From positions 682,001 to 746,000 of the forward strand of contig CM061252.1 in assembly GCA_022605425.2 (NCBI GenBank): a stretch of DNA of 64,000 nucleotides, written 5' to 3'. The notes under the pieces were generated by a model. It searched no databases and was not told the origin of the DNA. It was given only the letters and a program-made list of their open reading frames with translations. This document shows, one piece after another, positions 43,123 through 52,601 of the stretch. Positions within the stretch are counted from its first letter, which is position 1. Every line of letters starts with the position of its first letter. The translations under genes were made by a program, and so were the position numbers. The stretch comes from Hamiltosporidium tvaerminnensis. Its lineage: Eukaryota > Microsporidia > Dubosqiidae.

Positions 43123-46100
43123 ATGACCCCTTTTATAATGAAAGTAGATGATAGTTTTGATTTTGGAATAATAGGAACTTCTATATCTGGTTTGATACAA
43201 GCACAAAAGTATAAAAACAAGTCAATAATAGTTTTAGACTATCAAGATAATTACGGAACAACATGTACAAAGTATAGTGACTTATTACTATATAAAAACA
43301 TAAAAAATGTGAATATACGAATAGGTTTAGACACATTACTCATAGAAACACAACCTATAGTTGTGCGCGCATTCGATAAAATATTTAAATTTTTGAAAAA
43401 ATATAAATTGCTGAAATGCGTGGAGTTTGATTTTGTGAGTGAACATTTTTATGTGGGTGTGGATGGTGTGTGGAAAATTGTGCCGCATAGTTATAATGAA
43501 ATATCTTTTTGTACGTATTTGTCTAATAAAGAGAAACGGTATTTGGCGCGTGTGGCTGAAGGGAAGTGTGAGATGTACGAGGTTGAACATCTTTTTGAGG
43601 TGGGGAATTATAAAGTACTGTTTGAAGGTATAACGGGGAGGGAGTATGTTAGAGGGGAGTTGGTTAAGTGTGAAGTGAAGGAGGTGGTTGGGTGTAGAGT
43701 GGGAAGTGATGAGGGGAGTAATGGGTATGGGAGGTTGTTTATTAGGGAGATGGGTAGTCTGGAGAGTTTGAATGAAACGATTAAACCGGACAATGTTGAG
43801 ATTAAAAATGGTGATGGATATAGAAGTGGATCGGAGGATAGCAGTTCTTTTTATAGTGGGAAGGAAGCTTCGCCAATAACTGAAGTGGTAACAGAATTTG
43901 AAAATGAAAAGGATGAAGTTAAAGACGAGATGAAGGATGTAGATAATAACACTGGGAACGAAAAAGAAATGCAAGTGAAAGAAGAGGAGAAGGAAATTGT
44001 TAAAGTGGATGACGAGAAGAATGAAGCTGTGGAAGTCAGAGAGGAGAATGAAGCTGTAAAGGTGGATGAGAAAGGAGTAGAAGAAATGAAGGTTGAAGAA
44101 AAGGTGAAAGAAGAAGAGGAGAAGGAAATTGTTAAAGTGGATGATAAAGGAGTAGAAGAAATGAAGGTTGAAGAAAAGGTGAAAGAAGAAGAGGAGAATG
44201 AAATTGTTAAAGTGGATGAGGAGGAGAAAGAAGCAGTTAAAGAAGAAGAGGAGAAGGAAAGTGCTAAAGTGGATGAGAAAGGAGTAGAAGAAATGAAGGT
44301 TGAAGAAAAGGTGAAAGAAGAAGAGGAGAATGAAGCTGTAAAGGTGGATGAGAAAGGAGTAGAAGAAATGAAGGTTGAAGAAGAGGAGAAGGAAGAAGAG
44401 GAGAATGAAGCTGTAAAGGTGGATGAGAAAGGAGTAGAAGAAATGAAGGTTGAAGAAAAGGTGAAAGAAGAAGAGGAGAAGGAAATTGTTAAAGTGGATG
44501 ATAAAGGAGTGGAAGAAATGAAGGTTGAAGAAAAGGAGAAGGAACAGGCGAAGGAAGAGGAGACTATGGAAGAGGAGGAGAAGAAAGAAGAGGAGACCAT
44601 TGAAGAAAATAAAATTGAGAAATTAAAAGAAGAAAATAAATTTGAGGATGAAGAAGAAGAGAAATTAAAAGAAGAAGAAGAGAAATTAAAAGAAGAGAAA
44701 GAAGATGTTGAAGATAAAAAAATTCAAAAGGAAGAAAAAGAGAAAGAAGAAATGAAAGTTGAAGAAGAAGAGGAATTTAAAGAGGAGAAGGAAGATGTTG
44801 AAAATGAAAAGGAAGAAGAAGTGAAGATTGAAAAAAACGAAGAATTGAATGTTGAAGATTGTAAAACGCAGGAGAATGAAGAAAAGAAAGAAGAAGAAAA
44901 ACTTGGTGAAGAGAAGATTATAAAGGATTTTAAAACTGAGAAAGAAGAAGAAAAACTTGGTGAAGAGAAGATTATAAAGGATTTCAAAACTGAGAAAGAA
45001 GAAAAGAAAGAAGAAGAAGATATCAAAACGCATGTGGAAGAAGGACATCAGAAAAAGGAAAAAGCAGAGGATAAAAGTCTTAAGACTAGTAAATCAGAGA
45101 AGAATGAAGATTTGGTTGTTGAAAAGGAAATCGAAGAGAAAGATGATAATAACAAGAAAGTAGAAGATATGAAAGTAGAAAATAAGGAAGAGAAGAATGA
45201 AGAAGATATGAATGTTGGAGATAAGAATATTGAAGATAAGAATATTGAAGATAAGGAAGAGAAGAATGTTCAGGTTCAGAATGTGGTATTAAAAAATGAA
45301 GCAACGAAAGAGGAGATTGAAGAGAAAATCAAAGAGGAGGAGATGAGAATCAAGGATGTAAATTTTGAAACTAAAGAAAATCTGAAAGTCCAAAAGGAAA
45401 TCGAAAATTTAAAAGAATTTAATATAAAAAATTTGGTGAGCGATGAAAGTGTTGTAGAATTGGAAACTGAAAAATGTCTCGATTTGGATTTTAAAGAGAA
45501 ATCATGTTTGTCTTCTAAAGAAAAACAAGAAGAAAATAAAAATAACGAATTTAAAGATTTTAAAAGTAAAGAGAATTTAAATACTGAAAAAGATTTTAAA
45601 AGTAACGAGAATTTAAATGTTAAAAAAGATGAAAATAATTTAAATATTGAAGAAGATGAAAGTAATGAGAATTTAAATACTGAAGAAGATTTTAAAAGTA
45701 AAGAGAATTTAAATATTAAAAAAGATGAAAATAATTTAAATATTGAAGAAGATGAAAGTAATGAGAATTTAAATACTGAAGAAGATTTTAAAAGTAAAGA
45801 GAATTTAAATATTAAAAAAGATGAAAATAATTTAAATATTGAAGAAGATGAAAGTAAAGAGAATTTAAATACTGAAAAAGATTTTAAAAGTAACGAGAAT
45901 TTAAATACTGAAGAAGATAAAATCGTGGACTCTTTAAATACCAACAATGATGATAATATTGAGAATAATTTAAATACTGAAGAAGATAAAATCGTTGACT
46001 CTTTAAATACCAACAATAATGATAATATTGACTCTACAAATATTGAAAAATATGAAGAAAGTAAAAATGTTTTTAATGAAGAAAAGAGCAGTTCTCTGAC

Positions 46101-47304
46101 CACAAGACATATAAATTCTAGTGTAATGAATTTATTTGAAGAAAATAAATCAAGAATTTTTTTAGAAAAAAATTTGGAGTCTTTAAGAGATAAACAATTA
46201 ATAAATGAAAATATTGAAATTGACGAGGAGACTAAAGAAAACGATTTATTTTCTGACACGAAGAGTCTTTTATCACTTCAAGATGAAAAAATAAATGGAA
46301 ATGAAAATAAATCTGTGTACGAGACAAAAACAGAAATTTATACATCGGACGAGAGTACGTCTTCTGGTGGTCAAGAATTTGTTGAGAGAGAAGTTTTTGC
46401 TACAAAAAAAATTGATGAAAAAAATTTTGATTTAAATTCTGAAAAAGTTTTTAGTGAAAAAAAAGTGGATTTTACTGAAGAAAATATAAATTCTTGTGTT
46501 TTAAATGAAGATACGGATAATTTTTCAGAGTTGAAAGGTATTATTGATCAAAAAGTAGATGAACAAGTTATAAATACAGAATCTATTTATTTTGAGTGTA
46601 CAGAACCATTTACAGAGGAAATAAAAATACCGGAGACTGTTGTTTCATCTGAGAAAAGAAGATCTTCGTACATTAAAGAAAGTGATTTGGAAAAAGATTT
46701 TGGAAATATGAGTATAATAATGTCAGATTCTACAGATTTACAATCTACAAAAATAAAATACGAAAATGAAGATATTTTTCTTAAAAGAATGCTTAAAAGA
46801 CACTTTTTAAATTTTAAAAAAAATGGTTTTATATTTCCTCGGTACGGATTCAAAGAAATTTCTGAAGTCATCAGTAGATTCAATTCTTTAAATAATATTG
46901 CTCATATGTTGGATAGCAAATTGGAAATAGAAAAAGTAAAAGATGGATATTTGGCATCTTCTAGACACGGTACAGCTTTTTTTACAAATTTAATTCCTAA
47001 AAGAGTTGGAACAGTTGTTTTTTGTTGTAGAACACTTGTTTTGAATTCTAAATTTCAAAAAGAAAGATTTTTTGCGGTTTTTGAAGACAAGAAAGGACCA
47101 ATATGCTGTCTGGCATTAGATGACAAGTTTCATATGTCTAGCGCTAATCATTATGTTTTACAGATGTGGAGATACTCTCATGAAATAACTGATTTGGATC
47201 TTGAAAGTATCGGTATTAATTTAGAAAATAGAATTGGTGACATTTCTTTTGAAACATTTGGTGATTTTGAATGGGATAGTTTGAATATTGAAGAGTCGTT
47301 TTAA
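43123..47304 (+). CDS. Rab GDI/Rab escort-like protein with a giant acidic repeat insert
   Basis: Predicted to bind prenylated or newly made Rab GTPases in membrane traffic. The 1393-aa ORF has two separated halves of a GDI/REP fold. The N-terminal part (about 1-210) has FDFGIIGTSISGLI in place of the usual dinucleotide-fold segment, then a DYQDNYGTT segment like the DRNDYYGG motif. The C-terminal part (about 1215-1393) has GFIFPRYGFKEISEVISRFN, matching the FPLYGLGELPQGFARL signature, then MLDSKLEIEKV. About 1000 residues rich in E, K, N and V separate them, including a 25-aa repeat near 300-480 and a 32-aa repeat near 850-920. REPs normally carry an insert in this part of the fold, which favours REP slightly over GDI. 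CCCC at 43127-43130 lies between the first ATG and a second in-frame ATG at 43138, so 43138 may be the true start. The antisense ORFs are by-products of the bias. Confidence 0.8.
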   Translation: MTPFIMKVDDSFDFGIIGTSISGLIQAQKYKNKSIIVLDYQDNYGTTCTKYSDLLLYKNIKNVNIRIGLDTLLIETQPIVVRAFDKIFKFLKKYKLLKCVEFDFVSEHFYVGVDGVWKIVPHSYNEISFCTYLSNKEKRYLARVAEGKCEMYEVEHLFEVGNYKVLFEGITGREYVRGELVKCEVKEVVGCRVGSDEGSNGYGRLFIREMGSLESLNETIKPDNVEIKNGDGYRSGSEDSSSFYSGKEASPITEVVTEFENEKDEVKDEMKDVDNNTGNEKEMQVKEEEKEIVKVDDEKNEAVEVREENEAVKVDEKGVEEMKVEEKVKEEEEKEIVKVDDKGVEEMKVEEKVKEEEENEIVKVDEEEKEAVKEEEEKESAKVDEKGVEEMKVEEKVKEEEENEAVKVDEKGVEEMKVEEEEKEEEENEAVKVDEKGVEEMKVEEKVKEEEEKEIVKVDDKGVEEMKVEEKEKEQAKEEETMEEEEKKEEETIEENKIEKLKEENKFEDEEEEKLKEEEEKLKEEKEDVEDKKIQKEEKEKEEMKVEEEEEFKEEKEDVENEKEEEVKIEKNEELNVEDCKTQENEEKKEEEKLGEEKIIKDFKTEKEEEKLGEEKIIKDFKTEKEEKKEEEDIKTHVEEGHQKKEKAEDKSLKTSKSEKNEDLVVEKEIEEKDDNNKKVEDMKVENKEEKNEEDMNVGDKNIEDKNIEDKEEKNVQVQNVVLKNEATKEEIEEKIKEEEMRIKDVNFETKENLKVQKEIENLKEFNIKNLVSDESVVELETEKCLDLDFKEKSCLSSKEKQEENKNNEFKDFKSKENLNTEKDFKSNENLNVKKDENNLNIEEDESNENLNTEEDFKSKENLNIKKDENNLNIEEDESNENLNTEEDFKSKENLNIKKDENNLNIEEDESKENLNTEKDFKSNENLNTEEDKIVDSLNTNNDDNIENNLNTEEDKIVDSLNTNNNDNIDSTNIEKYEESKNVFNEEKSSSLTTRHINSSVMNLFEENKSRIFLEKNLESLRDKQLINENIEIDEETKENDLFSDTKSLLSLQDEKINGNENKSVYETKTEIYTSDESTSSGGQEFVEREVFATKKIDEKNFDLNSEKVFSEKKVDFTEENINSCVLNEDTDNFSELKGIIDQKVDEQVINTESIYFECTEPFTEEIKIPETVVSSEKRRSSYIKESDLEKDFGNMSIIMSDSTDLQSTKIKYENEDIFLKRMLKRHFLNFKKNGFIFPRYGFKEISEVISRFNSLNNIAHMLDSKLEIEKVKDGYLASSRHGTAFFTNLIPKRVGTVVFCCRTLVLNSKFQKERFFAVFEDKKGPICCLALDDKFHMSSANHYVLQMWRYSHEITDLDLESIGINLENRIGDISFETFGDFEWDSLNIEESF
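43127..43130 (+). promoter_or_regulatory. CCC motif between two candidate start codons of the GDI/REP-like gene
   Basis: AATGACCCCTTTTATAATG: the CCCC follows the first ATG (43123) and precedes the second (43138) by 7 nt. If it is the usual microsporidian start signal, the mRNA begins here and translation starts at 43138, giving a 1388-aa protein. Confidence 0.5.
44040..44560 (+). repeat. 75-bp (25-codon) repeats inside the GDI/REP-like gene
   Basis: Recurrent GGAGTAGAAGAAATGAAGGT segments encode variants of VKVDEKGVEEMKVEEKVKEE, about 25 residues per unit, five to seven partial units. The DNA identity between units is high, so they expanded recently or are homogenised. Confidence 0.85.
45560..46040 (+). 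repeat. 96-bp (32-codon) repeats inside the GDI/REP-like gene
   Basis: Repeats built on NLN(T/I) segments: FKSKENLNIKKDENNLNIEE-type units of 32 codons, near identical at 45680-45875. A related pair with KIVDSLNTNN follows at 45920-46025. All indels between units are multiples of three. Confidence 0.85.
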
Positions 47305-48430
47305 TCAGTTTAGTTGGATAAGAATATCGATGTAGTTTGTTCATTAAATGAGAGAATTATTATTTTTTTTTAATTTATTTTTTTTAAGTTTCAAAAAAAA
47401 TATTTTTGATTTAAATTCCTACATTTTTTTAAAAATATTTTTTGTATTGTATTTGTTAATTTATCATTAAAAATTATTTTTTGGTTATAAATGTACGATT
47501 TTCATTTACAATAAATTTATTTGTTAATTTGCTATTAAATTATAATATTTTACTTTACTTTTCTTTTGATTTAATATGTGAAACTTGACTTTAAATTTTT
47601 TTTTACTTTATTTTCTATTTTTATAAAATATAAGAAAATATTTGAATTTTAAAATTTTTTACAAAAAATATTTTAATTTCATTTAAACATTTAAAAAATA
47701 TGAAATTAAAGAAAATATAAAGAATTTCAAGTTTTTAGAATTTTAAGATAATTATTTAAAAAAAATATTCTTTAGAAAATAATGAAGGAAACTTTGAAAT
47801 TAATTTGTTTTGAAATGACATATTTCTATTATAAATTAATTTTTTTTGAATCTTTAAGGTTACATTAAAAAATCTTTATAAAAATTTATTATTTTTATTA
47901 TACAAGCAAATTTATTTTTAGTTTAAAGGAAAATAAGAACTGTAAACAATTATGGAAAATGAAAAATTAAGGCTTATAATATGATAAAATAAATTTTAAA
48001 ATATTTTCATTTTTTCTATTTTTTTTTTTCAAAATCTTTCATTATAGATCTAATTGTCTATTGATTTGCTTTATGAATATAATGAAAATAAAAAAAAGTT
48101 ACAAATAAAAATCTAAGAAAAATAGAATTATTTGAATTTTTACTGTCATAAAATATTTTTTTTTATTAGTAATGTCATTGTAAATATTTCATTTCTTAAA
48201 AAATCTATTTCAGAGGTACAATTTCTATTGATTTAAATTCCGAGTAAAAATGTCATTGTAAATATTTAATTTCTTAAAAAATCTATTTCAAAGGTAAAAT
48301 TTCTATTGATTTAAATTCTGAGTTAAAATCATTTCGCTACTTTTCAAATATTTACTTCTGCCATTCTATTTTCAAATTTAAAACCGAGTCTTGATTTATA
48401 TATATCGTTAGATATTTCAAAGCTTACAAC
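47305..48430. repeat. AT-rich intergenic with a 78-bp tandem pair
   Basis: No gene. A 78-bp unit starting AATGTCATTGTAAATATT occurs twice in tandem, at 48171-48248 and from 48249 to about 48328, with few differences. The rest is T- and A-rich low-complexity sequence. Confidence 0.75.
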
Positions 48431-48439
48431 ATCTCAAAT

Positions 48440-48645
48440 AGAAATAAATAATTTTTTTTCTTGTTTTAAAACATTCTCCTCTTTTTTGATTGTCTAATAG
48501 AGTATTATTGGTTCCTCACCCATTTTGACTGCTTTTATAAGACATATAAATGTTTTTTATTAACTCTCTTAGGCATTTAATCTAGCTCAAGTCTTTCCCG
48601 TAAATTAAAAGAAAATGGTTTGACTTTTTTTTAACACATTCGATT
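48440..48645 (-). mobile_element. R4-like LINE 3'-region relic
   Basis: Aligns with 59920-60090 of the full-length copy: TATTGGTTCCTCA, GGCATTTAGTC/GGCATTTAATC and CTCAAGTC are shared, followed by an AAAGAAAAT-GTTTGACT segment. Strongly diverged and broken. It directly abuts the hAT-like element. Confidence 0.55.
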
Positions 48646-48653
48646 GTATATAC

Positions 48654-49775
48654 CAGGGGTCTCCAAATTACGGCCCGCGGAAACTTTTCATTCGATGATC
48701 CGCAACTATTTTTTTAATCAAGTAGATTTTTTTTAAATATGGAAATAAATAAAAAAATATATTTAAATCATACAAAATGGATTACAAGTATAAGTAATTC
48801 GTCATGAATTTGTAATCCAAATAAGATTCATAGAGTTTTAATTATTTTTATATTATTATATACTAAAAAATCAAACTGAAATAACAAGAAATATAAAATA
48901 AGTATTACTTTATTTAAAAGTATCACATCTTTTTTAAAATATGGCAAGTGTTATAGTTGTTTTAATGACATTAACGCAGTTCTAGGTTTAACATAAATGA
49001 CTGCTACCCCAACACTCCATCGGTAACCCCTGCGATACCTACGTCCCAAAGCCTTTCATCTACCAGGTGCGTAGAACCTAATTAATAGGCGAGGCGGTTG
49101 CCCGGAGTTCGTTAATGTCCGTTGCATGGAGTGTGATCGAAGGCCGAGGCCCCCCCTGGGCTCCCCCAAGACTATGCAGCATTCCCACTTACTCTACACT
49201 TTCTGAACCCAATAAACTTCTAGCTAAGATATATTTCAGAGATTTACATGGGGTCCACCTAGACAGTACAATGTCATACCAACAGGTATAACCTGCTCCT
49301 TAGCTCTCCCGGCTTTTAATGGGTTTTATTTTTATATCTCCCAGGCGCTAGGTCTTCTAATCCGAGTGAGTAAGGTTAGGTTTCCATGCTTTTACATGGC
49401 AATTACCTACATGTTCAGATGCGGTCTACAATCTAGTTACATAAAAAACTACAAATAAATTTGTAGAAAAAGTTTCTCTATTTCTTAGACCTCTTCTCCT
49501 CATAACAACTCTCATGGAACAACCGAAGATGTAGTGTGGTTGTATTCCCACCAAAAATCCAAACAATGATCTCATACCAGTTTCACACACTCATTGCCAA
49601 GCAGAAAGTTTTTTTTGTGGTTATCCTCCCTCCACATATTTGATTTAAAAATATTAATAATTAAAATTACCGAAATATTTTTGAGTATGGTGGCATAAAA
49701 CGATGTGTCCCTAGGGAGAGAGACTTTTTTTAGAAGTTAATGTGGGCTGCAAGCAAAAAAGATTAGAGACTCTTG
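48654..49775. mobile_element. hAT-type non-autonomous element with a GC-rich interior
   Basis: The left end CAGGGGTCTCCAAATTACGG with a following CCCGCGG is the well-known hAT terminal sequence. The right end, GATTAGAGACTCTTG (49761-49775), is its imperfect inverted partner. The 8-bp flanks GTATATAC (48646-48653) and GTATATTT (49776-49783) fit a decayed hAT target duplication. The interior has no transposase frame. A GC-richer block (48960-49440) is unlike the surroundings and unrecognised. Near 49490-49650 the minus strand carries pieces (LLGNECVKLV, EIIVWIFG) shared with the relic at 6320-6560. Confidence 0.6.
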
Positions 49776-49955
49776 GTATATTTTGTTAAAAAAGATCGGA
49801 ACCAAAAAAACTCTAAATTTTCATATATTTTTGATAAAAATTTTGATTCCATTGTGATAAAAAAAAAATAGTTAGAATATTTAATACCTATATTATTCTT
49901 TGGAGTGTTTTTTTTATAATCTCTATTTATACATTTATATATATATTCGTTTCAA

Positions 49956-51178
49956 ATGTCAAAAAAAATCTGGATACATAAAAATTATTAAATATTTTGT
50001 ATCATAGATCATTTAATAATTTTTTTTGTTTTTAGATCACCTTTTAAAGAGTTATATAATCAGCTGGGAATAAACATTATATAGTGAAATTAAGCTTAAA
50101 AAGCCATTTAAAAAGAATAATATTTGAATTGTTTCAAGTAGCTAGGTCTACAGTTAATGATACTTACAAGAATATAGAAATAGAAAAGTTCTAAACCGTA
50201 AACAGGTATCTGGACTATTTCTCATTTATAGATATTACCAATCGAATTTCTAATTTTAGAAGAGAAAATCTCAAAATTGAAAATGTTATTTAATTTTAAT
50301 GGTACTGTTCAAAATATAAAATATCACCTGAATAATTTGAAAATATGTCTATGTACTGCTCATAACATTGTTGTCCCCAAAAAATATGGTTGCTAGATTT
50401 AAAATTATTCTTTTTAATTTAAGACGATGGTCGGAAACGTACAGTATTTAGAGATGAATCCGAGTTTAACTTGTTTAATTCAGATGCTTGGGTTTGTGTA
50501 TGGAAGAAGCAGCGTTTACCTCCACACCAATCTTAAATATATGATATCAACACTACAATATGATTGTAAATATAATAGATGTGGTGTCGATCATATCAAC
50601 ATGTTGCCAATTTAAGATTTTTTGACACTACTATGGTCTGATTATAATACATTGGCAGGCTTGCAAATAATTTAGAATCATCTAGTAGAACTATGTGTTT
50701 AGACTTTATAATTTTTAAGCAATTAATGATCCTAAACATAGATCAAAGGTTATTTACAATATTTTGAAATACTTCCTTGGATATTCCGATACCCAATTAA
50801 AACGCAATAGAACCAATTTGAATTTATATGAAATTTGAACTGCTTAATTTTACTTTTAAATATATGAATGAGGTAAAACAAAAATTAATCGAAATTTGGA
50901 ATGAAATTCATAATGCTTTTGAGCAAAAACTTGTTATGTCTATGAAAAAAGAAGCATTGGTTATCTTAAGTACTCATAAAAGATATACTAAATATGAAAT
51001 AGAGTGTCCTGTTTTGTTTGACTAAACTTTATGAAATTTAATCTTTTTGTTTTATATAGACAATATTGTACGAATGAACTTTGCTATATTTGTAAATAAA
51101 TCAATATTCTCATTAAAATTTTCAATCTAACCTCTCAATATAATTTTCTTTATATATAGGTTTCGTTTTTTTTGACAT
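49956..51178 (+). pseudogene. Tc1/mariner-type transposon relic
   Basis: A broken transposase can be followed on the plus strand. There is an ARSTVNDTY helix-turn-helix-like piece (50135-50165). RTVFRDESEFNLFNSDAWV (50435-50490) matches the first catalytic Asp block (FSDESKFNLFGSDG-type). LANNLESSS lies near 50660. The C-terminal IWNEIHNAFEQKLVMSM and KRYTKYE (50895-51000) match the usual Tc1 end. Stops and frameshifts abound. ATGTCAAAAAAAA at 49956-49968 and its complement at 51166-51178 may be the terminal inverted repeats, giving 1.22 kb, a normal Tc1 length. Confidence 0.68.
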
Positions 51179-51229
51179 CTATATGTCTCTGCATTCATAG
51201 AAATTTAGAAGTCTTTAAAAATATTCTTC

Positions 51230-51770
51230 TTATATTTTGTCGCAATAGTATGCTAGATATTACATACAAAATTATCACAACGCTAAGATGATAAGATCTC
51301 AATACTTGGCTATTAGGTTATCTTACAATAATTTCTATGTTTAAACATTTGGGAAATATTTGCAAGCGAATCCTACTTCGATGAATGCTAGCACACTTTT
51401 ACTCTTATCTCACAAAATATACGATAATAATGCTCCGAATCTCAACACAGGCATTTATTCTGGTGTCCAAATTAATTTTCGTATATTCGTTATAGGGAAT
51501 TTACTGGAATGCATAGTTTATGATTCGTTTGAACACTTGAATGTATATTTTATGTATAATTGCAGGTGTATATATGATATAACTTCATTATGTCGTCTAG
51601 TATAGTCGTTCAAAAGCTTTTTCTAGTATCTGTACTCAAAATCTCTACGGATTTTCTAAACTGATTGCAGCTTTTACAAACATCATTGGCTCCCTGAATA
51701 TGCTTCGGTTTAAAATATAGCAGAACAATGCTTCCTCATTCGATCATTAATCTAGTTCATTTGATCAAAT
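51230..51770 (-). mobile_element. R4-like LINE relic (zinc finger to endonuclease region)
   Basis: TATAGCAGAACAATGCTTCC (51714-51733) matches TATAGCAGAACACAGCTTC of the full-length copy. Downstream on the minus strand a VCKSCNQ piece occupies the zinc-finger position. The rest is frame-broken. The plus-strand ORF at 51360-51605 is antisense to it. Confidence 0.5.
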
Positions 51771-52601
51771 AAAATAGAATAATATATTTTGTATAAATTT
51801 TTTTTTATTTATTCCAATACTCCTGTCCTTAGGGAATTAAATAAACAGATGGTATTTGTGATCTTTCTATTAGATTCTTGTAATCTGGTGTTATGTTTCA
51901 GGTAAATAGATTATTGGCTCATAGGTCATTGCCTTGAATAAGGGCGTGCTTCCTTATGCAATAGACATGCTATTTCTTATTAACACTCTGTCTTTCAAAG
52001 CGGGTACCCACCTTCGGCCACGAGAACCCTATTTCCACATAATTCTTCAGATATAAGTTAAAGAAGAGGTCTCCGGGTTCCCGTCGGGCCTAATATAAAA
52101 GCCTTTCAGCAAATATTTGGTAAACAAATTTTAAATTTAATAAATGTTTCATAAAAAAATAGAACTTCAGAGGAAAAAAGATATTTACAGCTTAAACGAT
52201 CACCAAATTCTCAGATTTAAATAAATCGGATAAAATAGTTATAATTGTATTAAATTTAAGAGAATTTAATTATATTCAAGGTATTATAAAGAAGAAAAAG
52301 CTAAAATCTTAGTATTTCTTTAAAATATCCAAAATATTACAGTATAACAAACCTTTAATAGTGCCATGGAAGATTAATTATTGGAATATAAAAACAATTT
52401 CCGAACAATTAAAACAATAAAAATTTACAAATTTAAATAATAATACTTTTTTACCTAATTTTTATTTTAACAAAGATTCTTGGTTTATATCAAATTTCAT
52501 TCAGAAAACGAATTTTTCAAAACAAAAATTTGACTAAGAAATTTCTTTTTAAAAAAATTTTGTTAAACCCTTTTATATCACAAAAATATAAATACGCATA
52601 A
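51771..52601. other. Intergenic upstream of the coiled-coil gene, with a GC-richer patch
   Basis: A less AT-rich patch at 51930-52110 (GCGGGTACCCACCTTCGGCC, then CTCCGGGTTCCCGTCGGGCC) is unlike the local DNA and probably foreign, but I do not recognise it. From 52140 the sequence is ordinary AT-rich promoter-side DNA. CCC at 52568-52570 lies about 32 nt before the start of the next gene. Confidence 0.5.

Noticed and set aside
42813-43126. ORFs of YYLYVLLSICIT type
   Set aside because: Translation of the 15-bp TATCTATATGTATTAC tandem repeat.
43336-46883. Several long antisense ORFs (43336-43974, 43851-44600, 44686-45048, 45276-46259, 46587-46883)
   Set aside because: They are antisense by-products of the purine-rich GDI/REP-like gene: S/F-rich translations without domains.
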